DNA from: Gillisia sp. CAL575
GTDB taxonomy: Bacteria > Bacteroidota > Bacteroidia > Flavobacteriales > Flavobacteriaceae
NCBI RefSeq assembly: GCF_000403785.1
Contig: NZ_APHJ01000019.1
Span: forward strand, 1-64,000
Direction of reading: 5' to 3'
DNA length: 64,000 nucleotides
Within the stretch, counting starts at the first letter, position 1. Each line of letters begins with the position of its first letter. The notes under the pieces are model-generated. The model was given only the letters and a program-made list of their open reading frames with translations. It made no database searches and was not told the origin of the DNA. The position numbers were made by a program, and so were the translations under genes. This document shows, one piece after another, positions 25,231 through 33,117 of this stretch.

Positions 25231-28200
25231 TTATTCGTTCTCTACTAATACTGGTTTTTTTCCTACTTTTTCCTGCAACCATTGGAACAGAATAAATAAG
25301 ATAGGAATAACGAACACTCCTGTAATAGTACCAATTAACAACCCACCTACTGCACCTGTACCGATAGAACGGTTACCTGCGGCACCAACTCCATTTGCTA
25401 ATACCAATGGCATTAATCCTAAGATGAATGCGAAAGAGGTCATTAAAATAGGTCTTAAACGCGCTTTTGCTCCATGGATCGCTGCATCTACTATAGATTC
25501 CCCATTCTTTCTTCGCTGTATAGCAAACTCCACGATTAGAATGGCGTTTTTAGCAAGTAGACCTATAAGCATAATCAATGCGATCTGGAAATAAATATTG
25601 TTCTCCAAACCTGTCATTTTTGTTGTGAGATAAGCTCCAAAAACTCCTAATGGTAATGAGAAAAGGACAGAAAGCGGTAATAAATAGCTTTCGTATTGTG
25701 CCGCAAGTAAGAAATACACAAATAAAATAGATAGAATAAATATCATTGTGGTTTGGTTTCCTGCACTCACTTCTTCTCGTGTTAGTCCAGAATAGGCAGT
25801 AGTATAATTACTAGGTAAAGTTTTAGCCACTTCTTCTATTGCAGCAATTGCATCTCCAGAACTATATCCTGGATTTACCGCTCCGGTAAGAGTAGTAGAG
25901 TTAAACAAATTAAACCTAGTAACAGATTGCGGACCGTATACCCGTTTTAAAGTCATGAACTCAGTAATTGGTGCCATTTCGCCGCTCTCAGTTCTAACAT
26001 ACAATTCATTAAGTGCATCTTTAGTTGCTCTGTCTTCTGGTAAAGACTGAATATAAACTCGGTATTGTTTCCCAAACTTCGAGAAATCTGATGCGTACAC
26101 CCCACCAATATATCCTTGTAAAGTTGAGAAAATACTGCTTATTGGAACTCCAAATTTCTTTGCCACAGGAACATTTAGTTCTATTTCATATTGAGGATAG
26201 CGAGTGTTAAATGAAGATTGAGCATATTGTATTTCTGGTCTTTCAGTTAATTTTTGAATGAATTCCTGATTAACTTTATCTAAATCTTCAAAACTAGACC
26301 CAGATTTATCCAAAAGATTCACGGTAAACCCAGATGAGTTACCAAATCCTGGAATACTAGGAGGGGAAAAGAAGATTATATTTGCTTCTGGAATTGATGC
26401 TGCAATTCCGAATAATTTTCCTGTTACAGCTTTAATAGACTGGCTATCATCTTTACGTTCATCCCAGTCATTTAATCTAATAAATCCAAGTCCATAGTTA
26501 CTACCAGCTCCACTAATTAAACTTCTCCCATTAATTACAGAGGCTCCTTTAACTTCGGGAAGTTGAGAGATTTTTTCATATAGTTTTTGATTCACTTCAT
26601 TCGTTCTATCCATAGAAGCTCCAGCAGGAAGTTCAACATTCATAAAGATAATTCCACGATCCTCATCAGGTACAAATCCAGTTGGGGTTGTAGAAGAAGC
26701 CCACCAAATACCTCCAACCGCAAGGATAAGAATTACGGGTGTAATCCATTTGTGTTTAAATAAGAATCCTAAAGATTGTCCATATCTATGAATGGTAGCA
26801 TTAAATCCGCGGTTAAATCCAGTATAAAAACGTTGCAGAAAGTTCTTTTTCTCTTTCCCTTGTTGTTTTTTATCGTGTGGTTTTAATAGCAACGCACAAA
26901 GAGCAGGGCTCAAGGTTAATGCATTTACTGCAGAAATTATAATTGCGATAATAAGTGTCACCCCAAATTGCTCATAGAAAACTCCGGTAGGACCTTTAAT
27001 AAAAGTTACTGGAATAAATACTGCGGCCATTACCAAAGTAATAGAAATAATGGCACCAGAAATATCATCCATAGCATTTACCGTGGCTTTTTTAACGTCA
27101 TTAGCTCCCTCATCAATTTTGGCATGAACTGCCTCCACAACAACAATGGCATCATCTACCACAATTCCTATGGCTAACACCAGCGCGAAAAGCGTAAGAA
27201 GGTTGATAGAGTATCCAAAAAGATTTAAGAAAAAGAATGTTCCTATAATAGATACAGGAACTGCAATTGCAGGAATAAGAGTAGATCTAAAATCCTGAAG
27301 AAATATAAATACTACAAGAAATACCAATAAAAAAGCTTCCATTAATGTGATCACAACTTTTTCTATAGAGGCATTCAAGAAGTTATTCGTATCGTATGGA
27401 ATAAAGATCTCAATTCCATCTGGAAGGTCTTTCTTTAGAAGTTCTAATTGATCTTTAATCGTAACAATAATTTCTTGTGCATTAGAACCTTTGGTCTGAA
27501 AGATCCCCATATTTACAGCTGCATATCCATTGGTAGAAGAACCACCATCATAAGATTGTGCGTCTAGTTCAATTTTTGCTACATCTTTCAACCTAAGAAA
27601 TTGTCCGTCACCTAATGCCTTAATTACAATATTGCTATATTGATCCTCAGTTTTAAATCTTCCTCCGTATTTAATGGTATAAGAAAAAGTTTCCCCGTTA
27701 TTTTCACCTAAAGAACCAGCTGCAGCTTCTAAACTTTGTTCTCTTAATGCTGCGGTTATATCTGACGGAATAAGGTTGTAAGCCTTCATTTTATTAGGCT
27801 GTAACCAAATTCTCATCGCGTAATCCTTCCCGCCAAATACATTTACATCTCCAACTCCATTCACCCTTTGAATTTCAGGAATCACATTGATCTTTAGATA
27901 ATTCTGAATAAAGGTGTCATCATAATCTGGGTTAGTACTATAAAAAGACAAGAACATTAATGCACTGGTCTGTTGTTTCTGTGTAGTTACCCCGTTTTGT
28001 TTTACCTCTGCAGGTAATAATGGATTGGCTCTCGCTACACGGTTCTGTACATTTACCGCTGCAATATCTGGATCTACATTTTGATCGAAATAAACAGTAA
28101 TAGAGGCAGTACCATTGTTAGAGGCTGTTGAGGTAAGATAAGTCATCCCCTCAACTCCGTTTATTTGCTCTTCTATTGGTACAATTACACTTTCTAAAAT

Positions 28201-28368
28201 TGTCTCTGCGCTAGCACCAGGATAAGCGGTGGTTACAGAAATTGTTGGAGGTGCAATATCTGGATATTGAGTAATTGGAAGATTTGTTAACCCAAGTATT
28301 CCTAGTATTACAATAATAATAGAAACAACTGTTGAGAGAACCGGACGTTCAATAAATTTTTTAATCAT
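25231..28368 (-). CDS. RND efflux transporter permease (AcrB/HAE1 family)
   Basis: The inner-membrane proton/drug antiporter of the tripartite pump, 1045 residues with 12 predicted membrane helices and two large periplasmic loops. Helix I begins FIERPVLSTVVSIIIVILG. The proton-relay aspartates are in GIVVDDAIVVVEAV of helix IV. The docking and porter subdomains are full length, and SIIDAAIHGAKARLRPILMTS-like sequence marks the second half. The length and motifs match hydrophobic/amphiphilic exporters rather than metal exporters, which would carry charged residues in other helices. It lies between the adaptor and channel genes. Confidence 0.96.
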   Translation of the reverse strand: MIKKFIERPVLSTVVSIIIVILGILGLTNLPITQYPDIAPPTISVTTAYPGASAETILESVIVPIEEQINGVEGMTYLTSTASNNGTASITVYFDQNVDPDIAAVNVQNRVARANPLLPAEVKQNGVTTQKQQTSALMFLSFYSTNPDYDDTFIQNYLKINVIPEIQRVNGVGDVNVFGGKDYAMRIWLQPNKMKAYNLIPSDITAALREQSLEAAAGSLGENNGETFSYTIKYGGRFKTEDQYSNIVIKALGDGQFLRLKDVAKIELDAQSYDGGSSTNGYAAVNMGIFQTKGSNAQEIIVTIKDQLELLKKDLPDGIEIFIPYDTNNFLNASIEKVVITLMEAFLLVFLVVFIFLQDFRSTLIPAIAVPVSIIGTFFFLNLFGYSINLLTLFALVLAIGIVVDDAIVVVEAVHAKIDEGANDVKKATVNAMDDISGAIISITLVMAAVFIPVTFIKGPTGVFYEQFGVTLIIAIIISAVNALTLSPALCALLLKPHDKKQQGKEKKNFLQRFYTGFNRGFNATIHRYGQSLGFLFKHKWITPVILILAVGGIWWASSTTPTGFVPDEDRGIIFMNVELPAGASMDRTNEVNQKLYEKISQLPEVKGASVINGRSLISGAGSNYGLGFIRLNDWDERKDDSQSIKAVTGKLFGIAASIPEANIIFFSPPSIPGFGNSSGFTVNLLDKSGSSFEDLDKVNQEFIQKLTERPEIQYAQSSFNTRYPQYEIELNVPVAKKFGVPISSIFSTLQGYIGGVYASDFSKFGKQYRVYIQSLPEDRATKDALNELYVRTESGEMAPITEFMTLKRVYGPQSVTRFNLFNSTTLTGAVNPGYSSGDAIAAIEEVAKTLPSNYTTAYSGLTREEVSAGNQTTMIFILSILFVYFLLAAQYESYLLPLSVLFSLPLGVFGAYLTTKMTGLENNIYFQIALIMLIGLLAKNAILIVEFAIQRRKNGESIVDAAIHGAKARLRPILMTSFAFILGLMPLVLANGVGAAGNRSIGTGAVGGLLIGTITGVFVIPILFILFQWLQEKVGKKPVLVENE

Positions 28369-28389
28369 AATGTTTTCTTTCTTCTCCGG

Positions 28390-29514
28390 TTAGTTAAATA
28401 TTTTTTCTAAAGGTTTAGCTACAGAATCAAAAGCAACAGGTTGTGGGGTAATTCTTGTTCCACTTCTTAATTTGTTGGCGCCTTTTGCTATTACAGTATC
28501 ACCTTTTTCTACTCCAGATTCTATTACATAAAGGTTATCTACTTTAGCAATTACTTTCACAGGAGTAGAGACTACAGAATCATTGTTCTGTAATTTAAAT
28601 AGAAGCGTACTGCCTTGTTGCTCGTATGTGGATTCTTGTGAAACAACTAAAACATCTGTAAATGTTTTTGGAATTTCTATTTTAGCGCTGTTTCCATTGG
28701 TTAATAATCTTGAAGGATTATCAAAAATGGCTCTAAATGAAATAGAACCTGTGTTAGTATTAATCACAGAGTTGATAGTCTCTATTTTTCCTTCTTGATC
28801 GTACATACTTCCATTTGCAAGTATTAACCTAACTGCCGGAATATTATTTATTTTATCTTGGATGGTAGCTCCTTCTGTGGCTTGAATAAAATCTAGATAG
28901 TCAGATTCATTCATAGAGAAATAGGCATATACTTTACTAATATCTGAAACGGTTGTTAGTGGTTCTTGATCTGCACCGCTAATTAAAGCTCCTTCTCTTT
29001 TGCGAATTGACCCTACATAACCATCTACCGGACTTTTTATATTTGCATATCCAATGTTTGCAAGGATACCATTATAACCACTTTGTGCTTGCTGAAGCTT
29101 TGCTTTCGCAGTTTCTAATTGCACAGAACTAATAATATTTTTTTCTACCAATGGCTTCAACTTATCTACCTCTACTTGAGCAGCGTTAACGTTGGCCTTT
29201 GCGGCAGCAGCATCCTGAGATAAAGATTGAGTCTCTAATTTAAAAAGTGTTTGTCCTGCTTTAACTTTCTCACCTTCATCTACCAAAACTTTAGTGATAT
29301 AACCTGAAACTTTTGCTCTTACCTCACTATTTATAACTCCTTCTATACTTGCAGGAAAGGAAGTAAATCCTGTAACTGTTTTTGTTGGTACCTCATATAC
29401 CGGATAAGGTTTTGGTTGTGCCGCTAGAGCAGCATTTTGATCATTTCCATTGCCACAGGAGACAAGGGACAATATTCCGATGGAAATCGTTAGTAACTTT
29501 ATAATATTCTTCAT
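28390..29514 (-). CDS. RND efflux periplasmic adaptor (membrane fusion protein)
   Basis: A 374-residue lipoprotein adaptor linking the permease to the outer-membrane channel. The signal LLTISIGILSLVSCG has its lipid-modified Cys at residue 20. The order is a lipoyl half (ASIEGVINSEVRAKVSGYI), an alpha-hairpin (about residues 85-150), the second lipoyl half (NIKSPVDGYVGSI), then beta-barrel and membrane-proximal domains. I prefer ATG at 29514 over an in-frame TTG at 29526. It starts 40 bases after the regulator gene and precedes the permease by 21. Confidence 0.94.
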   Translation of the reverse strand: MKNIIKLLTISIGILSLVSCGNGNDQNAALAAQPKPYPVYEVPTKTVTGFTSFPASIEGVINSEVRAKVSGYITKVLVDEGEKVKAGQTLFKLETQSLSQDAAAAKANVNAAQVEVDKLKPLVEKNIISSVQLETAKAKLQQAQSGYNGILANIGYANIKSPVDGYVGSIRKREGALISGADQEPLTTVSDISKVYAYFSMNESDYLDFIQATEGATIQDKINNIPAVRLILANGSMYDQEGKIETINSVINTNTGSISFRAIFDNPSRLLTNGNSAKIEIPKTFTDVLVVSQESTYEQQGSTLLFKLQNNDSVVSTPVKVIAKVDNLYVIESGVEKGDTVIAKGANKLRSGTRITPQPVAFDSVAKPLEKIFN

Positions 29515-29554
29515 GGTGATCTTCAAATTTAATTTGTGTAATAGGGTGATTAGA

Positions 29555-30043
29555 TTATAATTCTGCGATGTTCTTCTTTAGTTTCTTTACAGCGTTACTC
29601 ACTTCCTCTAAAAATAAAAGGTAGTTTTCATGAAATTGAAGTTCAAATTCTTCAGATTCATTTGTGTTTTGGTTATTAGCATCCTTCTTAAATTGAATTA
29701 TCTCTGAATGAATATCAAACTGATTATTCCATTTTTCCAGCATTTCATTCATAACTTGAAGAAGTCTGTTTGGAGTGACATTAAAATAGCGTTTTCTATC
29801 CCCTGGTTTTGTGAAATAACTCACTCTGCCAGATGCTTGCAGCGTATTTAAATGGGTGCAGATTGTGCTTTTGCTGGCATTAAGATCTTTTACCAGGTTG
29901 TCGAATGTAGAACCACCTTTGCCAGTAATAATAAGAGTAGAGAAGATCCTTGCTTCTAATGGAGCCATATTGTCTTCATTCTCAATAAAAACGCCCAGGC
30001 GTTCTATTAACTTATTTCTTCTTTCTATTAATTCTTTTTGCAT
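29555..30043 (-). CDS. GbsR/MarR family transcriptional regulator of the efflux operon
   Basis: A 162-residue winged-helix regulator in which the DNA-binding domain (about residues 25-100, STFDNLVKDLNASKSTICTHLNTL as the HTH region) is followed by a long helical C-terminal part. This layout fits the GbsR-like branch of the MarR family common in Bacteroidota. I chose ATG at 30043 over an in-frame TTG two codons earlier. It is the first gene of regulator-adaptor-permease-channel. A perfect 9-bp inverted repeat lies just upstream of its -7 box, so autorepression, relieved by pump substrates, is the likely mode. Confidence 0.88.
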   Translation of the reverse strand: MQKELIERRNKLIERLGVFIENEDNMAPLEARIFSTLIITGKGGSTFDNLVKDLNASKSTICTHLNTLQASGRVSYFTKPGDRKRYFNVTPNRLLQVMNEMLEKWNNQFDIHSEIIQFKKDANNQNTNESEEFELQFHENYLLFLEEVSNAVKKLKKNIAEL

Positions 30044-30061
30044 TTCCAAAATTTAGAAGTG

Positions 30062-30069
30062 CAAAGTTA
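30062..30069 (-). promoter_or_regulatory. -7 promoter box of the efflux operon
   Basis: TAACTTTG on the minus strand matches TAnnTTTG and ends 18 bases before the regulator's ATG. The palindrome at 30073-30096 begins four bases upstream of it, in the space where the polymerase contacts lie. Confidence 0.6.
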
Positions 30070-30072
30070 GTG

Positions 30073-30096
30073 TTAGTTCGGTAAATTCCGAACTAA
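30073..30096. promoter_or_regulatory. Perfect palindromic operator upstream of the GbsR/MarR regulator
   Basis: TTAGTTCGG and CCGAACTAA are exact 9-bp inverted arms separated by six bases. The site lies between the -33 and -7 positions of the regulator promoter. It is the only strong palindrome in this gap and is the expected binding site for a dimeric winged-helix repressor. Binding has not been shown. Confidence 0.65.
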
Positions 30097-30134
30097 TAAG
30101 AAACTAAAGTTATGTTAAAGAGTTATAAGGTTGA

Positions 30135-30968
30135 TTATTTGGTCTTTAAGATATCCAGATCGGTAGATTTTATAACATAACCAATACGTACCATGCTGGT
30201 ATATTGGTTATAATCTATAAGACTTTCGGCATAACCTGCAAACCATTCCAGCATTAAATATTGGTTCCCAGAGTTGTTGAATAATCTATAAAGAACACGT
30301 GTAGAGGCAGAGCCTTTCCATCCATCTAGTCCTTTTCTAACGGTAAGATCGGCGATAAGTCTATTATTGATTATCGTTTGTTCCACTTTAATTTCGCCAA
30401 GACCTACATAGTCTAATAGATCTGGATGATTTTCAGTATATGTTATAGGAACCCATGCTTTTACACTTAAAATAGTTCTTTTTCCTAAAGGGGTGTGGAA
30501 CACTCCAGTAATTCTATTCCAGCTTCTACTTTCTAAACTATCCCTTCCATTGGACTCGTGCTCAAATTTTAATTCTGCAAGGCCAAATATATATCCTTTC
30601 TTATTAAATACGGGTTTTCCTATACCAACTCCTGGATTAAAATTGATCTCCTCAAACGGACTAGAATCACTATATACGTTCCAAAAAGCTTTTTGAGTAT
30701 ACGTAACAAATAAATAGCTATTTAGAGGCAAAGTAGCTCTACTTACCATCTGTTTGAAGCTAATTTGATACTTTATATCGGAATTGTCTTTTTTGATCGC
30801 CTTGTTTGTTGGCACTCCAGATATAAAATAATTATCCTGGTAGCTAGAAAATGAGGGCATTTCCATTATAGTGTCATAAACCTGTTCTCTAGTAAGACGC
30901 TGGCCTTGCATTGTGGATTGTACAAAAAAAGAAGAAAGAACGAGGCAAGTAAATAGTAATCTATTCAT
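30135..30968 (-). CDS. pldA: Outer-membrane phospholipase A
   Basis: A 277-residue outer-membrane beta-barrel phospholipase that hydrolyses phospholipids reaching the outer leaflet. A signal peptide ends near VQSTMQGQ. The OMPLA active site is present: His137 and Ser139 in FEHESNGRDS, with Asn151 in SWNRI at the +14 spacing from the histidine, as for the His142-Ser144-Asn156 triad of E. coli OMPLA. The alternating pattern of strands and a C-terminal hydrophobic strand follow. I chose ATG 30968, which gives a normal signal peptide, over ATG 30995. It lies next to, but is not part of, the efflux operon. Confidence 0.85.
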   Translation of the reverse strand: MNRLLFTCLVLSSFFVQSTMQGQRLTREQVYDTIMEMPSFSSYQDNYFISGVPTNKAIKKDNSDIKYQISFKQMVSRATLPLNSYLFVTYTQKAFWNVYSDSSPFEEINFNPGVGIGKPVFNKKGYIFGLAELKFEHESNGRDSLESRSWNRITGVFHTPLGKRTILSVKAWVPITYTENHPDLLDYVGLGEIKVEQTIINNRLIADLTVRKGLDGWKGSASTRVLYRLFNNSGNQYLMLEWFAGYAESLIDYNQYTSMVRIGYVIKSTDLDILKTK

Positions 30969-31074
30969 AATTAGGGTTTGATGCCATGAAGACATAGAAA
31001 TTTTTAAGTCGGCAAAGATACTTTTTACTTTCTAAGAAAACATGATCTCTGGTTCTAAAACAGTTAATTCTAAC

Positions 31075-31104
31075 ACAAAAAAAAGCTCCAAGTAATTGGA
31101 GCTT
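31075..31104 (-). terminator. Terminator after the asparaginase-like gene
   Basis: AAGCTCCA/TGGAGCTT forms an 8-bp stem around six bases, followed on the minus strand by eight T residues. It lies 23 bases after the stop codon of the asparaginase-like gene. Confidence 0.8.
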
Positions 31105-31126
31105 AAATAATTATATAACTATACGC

Positions 31127-32230
31127 CTATTCTTTTATTTCTTTATTTTCTTCATTCTCCTTATAGATCCCGATGGTTAACTCTCCTTTTTTGTTCATCG
31201 CAGCTCTGTACATTCCCGCAGAATTAAATTCCATTGCAATATTACCCTTGTTATCTATGGCTATAATTCCACCTTCTCCACCAAGTTCCGTCAATTTTCC
31301 TTGAATCACTTTTTTTGCTGCCTCTTCTAAGCTCATTTTTTTATACTCCATCATTGCTGAAATATCGTAAGCCACAACTCCTCTCATAAAATATTCTCCC
31401 CATCCAGTTCCGGAAACAGCACAAGTAGCATTATTTGCATAGGTACCAGCGCCAATAATTGGCACATCCCCAATTCTATTCCATTTTTTATTGGTCATTC
31501 CTCCTGTGGAAGTTCCAGCTGCTATATTTCCATTTTTGTCTAATGCAACACAGCCAACAGTTCCAAACTTCGACTCTTTTATATAAGGATCGTAAAATGC
31601 CGTTCTATTGTCGGAGCTATCGGCCTTCATTTTTTCTGCTTCTTTCACTTTTTGCAGCGATTGAAATCTGTTTTCTGTATAAAAATAGGAAGGATCTACT
31701 ATTTCCAGTCCGCGTTCTTGTGCAAATTGTTCTGCTCCTTTCCCAGATAATAATACATGCGGAGAATGTTCCATTACTTGAAATGCAAGATTTATTGGAT
31801 TTTTAACGTTAGTTACTCCTGCAATTGCTCCAGCATTCAAGGTTTCACCGTCCATGATAGCAGCATCCATTTCATTGGTTTCCTGGTTAGTGAAAACCGC
31901 TCCTTTTCCAGCATTGAAAAGCGGGGAGTCTTCCATAATATTAATAGTACGTTGAATGGCTTCAATGGATGTTCCTCCATTTGCAAGAATTTCGTGGCCC
32001 TCCCTTACTGCTTCCTCTAAAACCAACTTGTAGGCATTCTCCAAGGAATCTGTCATGTTTTCTTTTAAAATGGTACCTGCACCACCGTGAATTACAATTC
32101 CAAAATTATCGGTTTCAACCTTATCAGATTTTGGTTTTTCTATTGGTTCGTCTATAGGTTTTTTTTCTTCGGAAGCATAATTACAAGCAACCAATAAGCT
32201 TAAGGAAAGTAGAAGTAATAGTTTTTTCAT
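31127..32230 (-). CDS. Isoaspartyl peptidase/L-asparaginase family lipoprotein (Ntn hydrolase)
   Basis: A 367-residue type 2 asparaginase/isoaspartyl dipeptidase. A lipoprotein signal ends LLVAC (Cys16), so the mature enzyme is probably anchored at the envelope rather than cytoplasmic. The N-terminal half IVIHGGAGTI and the ANGGTSIEAI region are typical. Autocleavage is expected before the threonine in KFGTVGCVALD, which becomes the nucleophile, and the GTSTGGMTNK and GTGWGEYFMR loops bind substrate. It probably removes isoaspartyl peptides or hydrolyses asparagine. It stands alone with its own terminator. Confidence 0.92.
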   Translation of the reverse strand: MKKLLLLLSLSLLVACNYASEEKKPIDEPIEKPKSDKVETDNFGIVIHGGAGTILKENMTDSLENAYKLVLEEAVREGHEILANGGTSIEAIQRTINIMEDSPLFNAGKGAVFTNQETNEMDAAIMDGETLNAGAIAGVTNVKNPINLAFQVMEHSPHVLLSGKGAEQFAQERGLEIVDPSYFYTENRFQSLQKVKEAEKMKADSSDNRTAFYDPYIKESKFGTVGCVALDKNGNIAAGTSTGGMTNKKWNRIGDVPIIGAGTYANNATCAVSGTGWGEYFMRGVVAYDISAMMEYKKMSLEEAAKKVIQGKLTELGGEGGIIAIDNKGNIAMEFNSAGMYRAAMNKKGELTIGIYKENEENKEIKE

Positions 32231-32321
32231 GAAATGGAATGTTGAGATATTCGAATTAAAAGTACTAAAATATTATTCAGATTTAATAGGAGTGATTCAA
32301 ATTTATAGAGAATGATTTTTT

Positions 32322-32414
32322 GCGTAAGCGATAGTAGTGAAAAGCCCACAGTCCCGATAATGATCGGGACGAGGACTTGGCGCGAATAGCGCGGTGCCCG
32401 TTAAGGGCATACGC
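32322..32414. repeat. GC-rich structured intergenic element (several nested hairpins)
   Basis: In an AT-rich gap this 93-base stretch folds on paper into an ordered set of stems. An outer GCGTA/TACGC pair closes GTCCCGAT-AATG-ATCGGGAC, CGCG-AATAG-CGCG and TGCCC-GTTAA-GGGCA. The base composition differs strongly from its surroundings. It resembles a dispersed element I recall from other Flavobacteriia intergenic regions, but I cannot confirm copies here. It could be a repeat unit or a small structured RNA. No open reading frame of note runs through it. Confidence 0.6.
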
Positions 32415-32492
32415 CCGAAACATTTAGATAAGCTTCACAACCTTTTGTGTGAGAATGATTAATTTTAGGCAACTTTATAAAATCAAGATACT

Positions 32493-33029
32493 ATGCCGAT
32501 AAATAAACCATTTAATCTCACCAAATGGATAGAGCAAAATAGAGATTTGCTTAAGCCGCCTGTTGGGAACAAGAATTTATATAAAGAGAGTGACGATTAT
32601 ATAGTAATGATCGTGGCTGGGCCAAATGCTAGAAAGGATTACCATTATAATGAAACTGAAGAATTGTTCTTTCAACTAGAAGGAAATATTGAAATTCATG
32701 TTCAGGAGAATGGAAAGAAGGAGGTTATGAAGTTAGGGCCTGGAGATATGTATTTACATCCTGGTAAAATTCCACATTCTCCTGTTAGAGAAACGGGTTC
32801 TATTGGTCTAGTTGTGGAACGTAAGCGTTTAGGAGAAGATGGAAAAGACGGATTGTTGTGGTTTTGCGATAACTGTAACCATAAACTTTATGAAGTTTAT
32901 TTCCCATTGCATGATATAGAAACCGATTTTCTAGAACATTTTAAGCATTTTTATGGAAGTGAAGAATTGCGAACCTGCGATAATTGTGGCACTGTGATGC
33001 CTGTAGACGAGCGTTTTATTAATACTTAG
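32493..33029 (+). CDS. nbaC: 3-hydroxyanthranilate 3,4-dioxygenase
   Basis: This cupin enzyme opens the ring of 3-hydroxyanthranilate to aminocarboxymuconate semialdehyde, in the kynurenine route to quinolinate/NAD or in tryptophan breakdown. The 178-residue product has the Fe(II) ligands in DYHYNETEELFFQLEG and in HPGKIPHSP. The C-terminal pair of CxxC motifs (CDNCNHK and CDNCGTV) is the rubredoxin-like second metal site of bacterial members. It is followed 88 bases later by an aldehyde dehydrogenase gene that may belong to the same pathway. Other kynurenine genes are not in the window. Confidence 0.94.
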   Translation: MPINKPFNLTKWIEQNRDLLKPPVGNKNLYKESDDYIVMIVAGPNARKDYHYNETEELFFQLEGNIEIHVQENGKKEVMKLGPGDMYLHPGKIPHSPVRETGSIGLVVERKRLGEDGKDGLLWFCDNCNHKLYEVYFPLHDIETDFLEHFKHFYGSEELRTCDNCGTVMPVDERFINT

Positions 33030-33117
33030 AGAATGAAAGTAGATTAAGGATGGGTTTCTTTTAATATTTATTATTTTCGCAATAACTAGTTATAATTAAA
33101 GATAAAAACACGAATAA

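Noticed and set aside
33061-33117. TATTTTCG as a promoter box for the aldehyde dehydrogenase gene
   Set aside because: It differs from TAnnTTTG at a conserved position and has no -33 partner; co-transcription with the dioxygenase gene is as likely.
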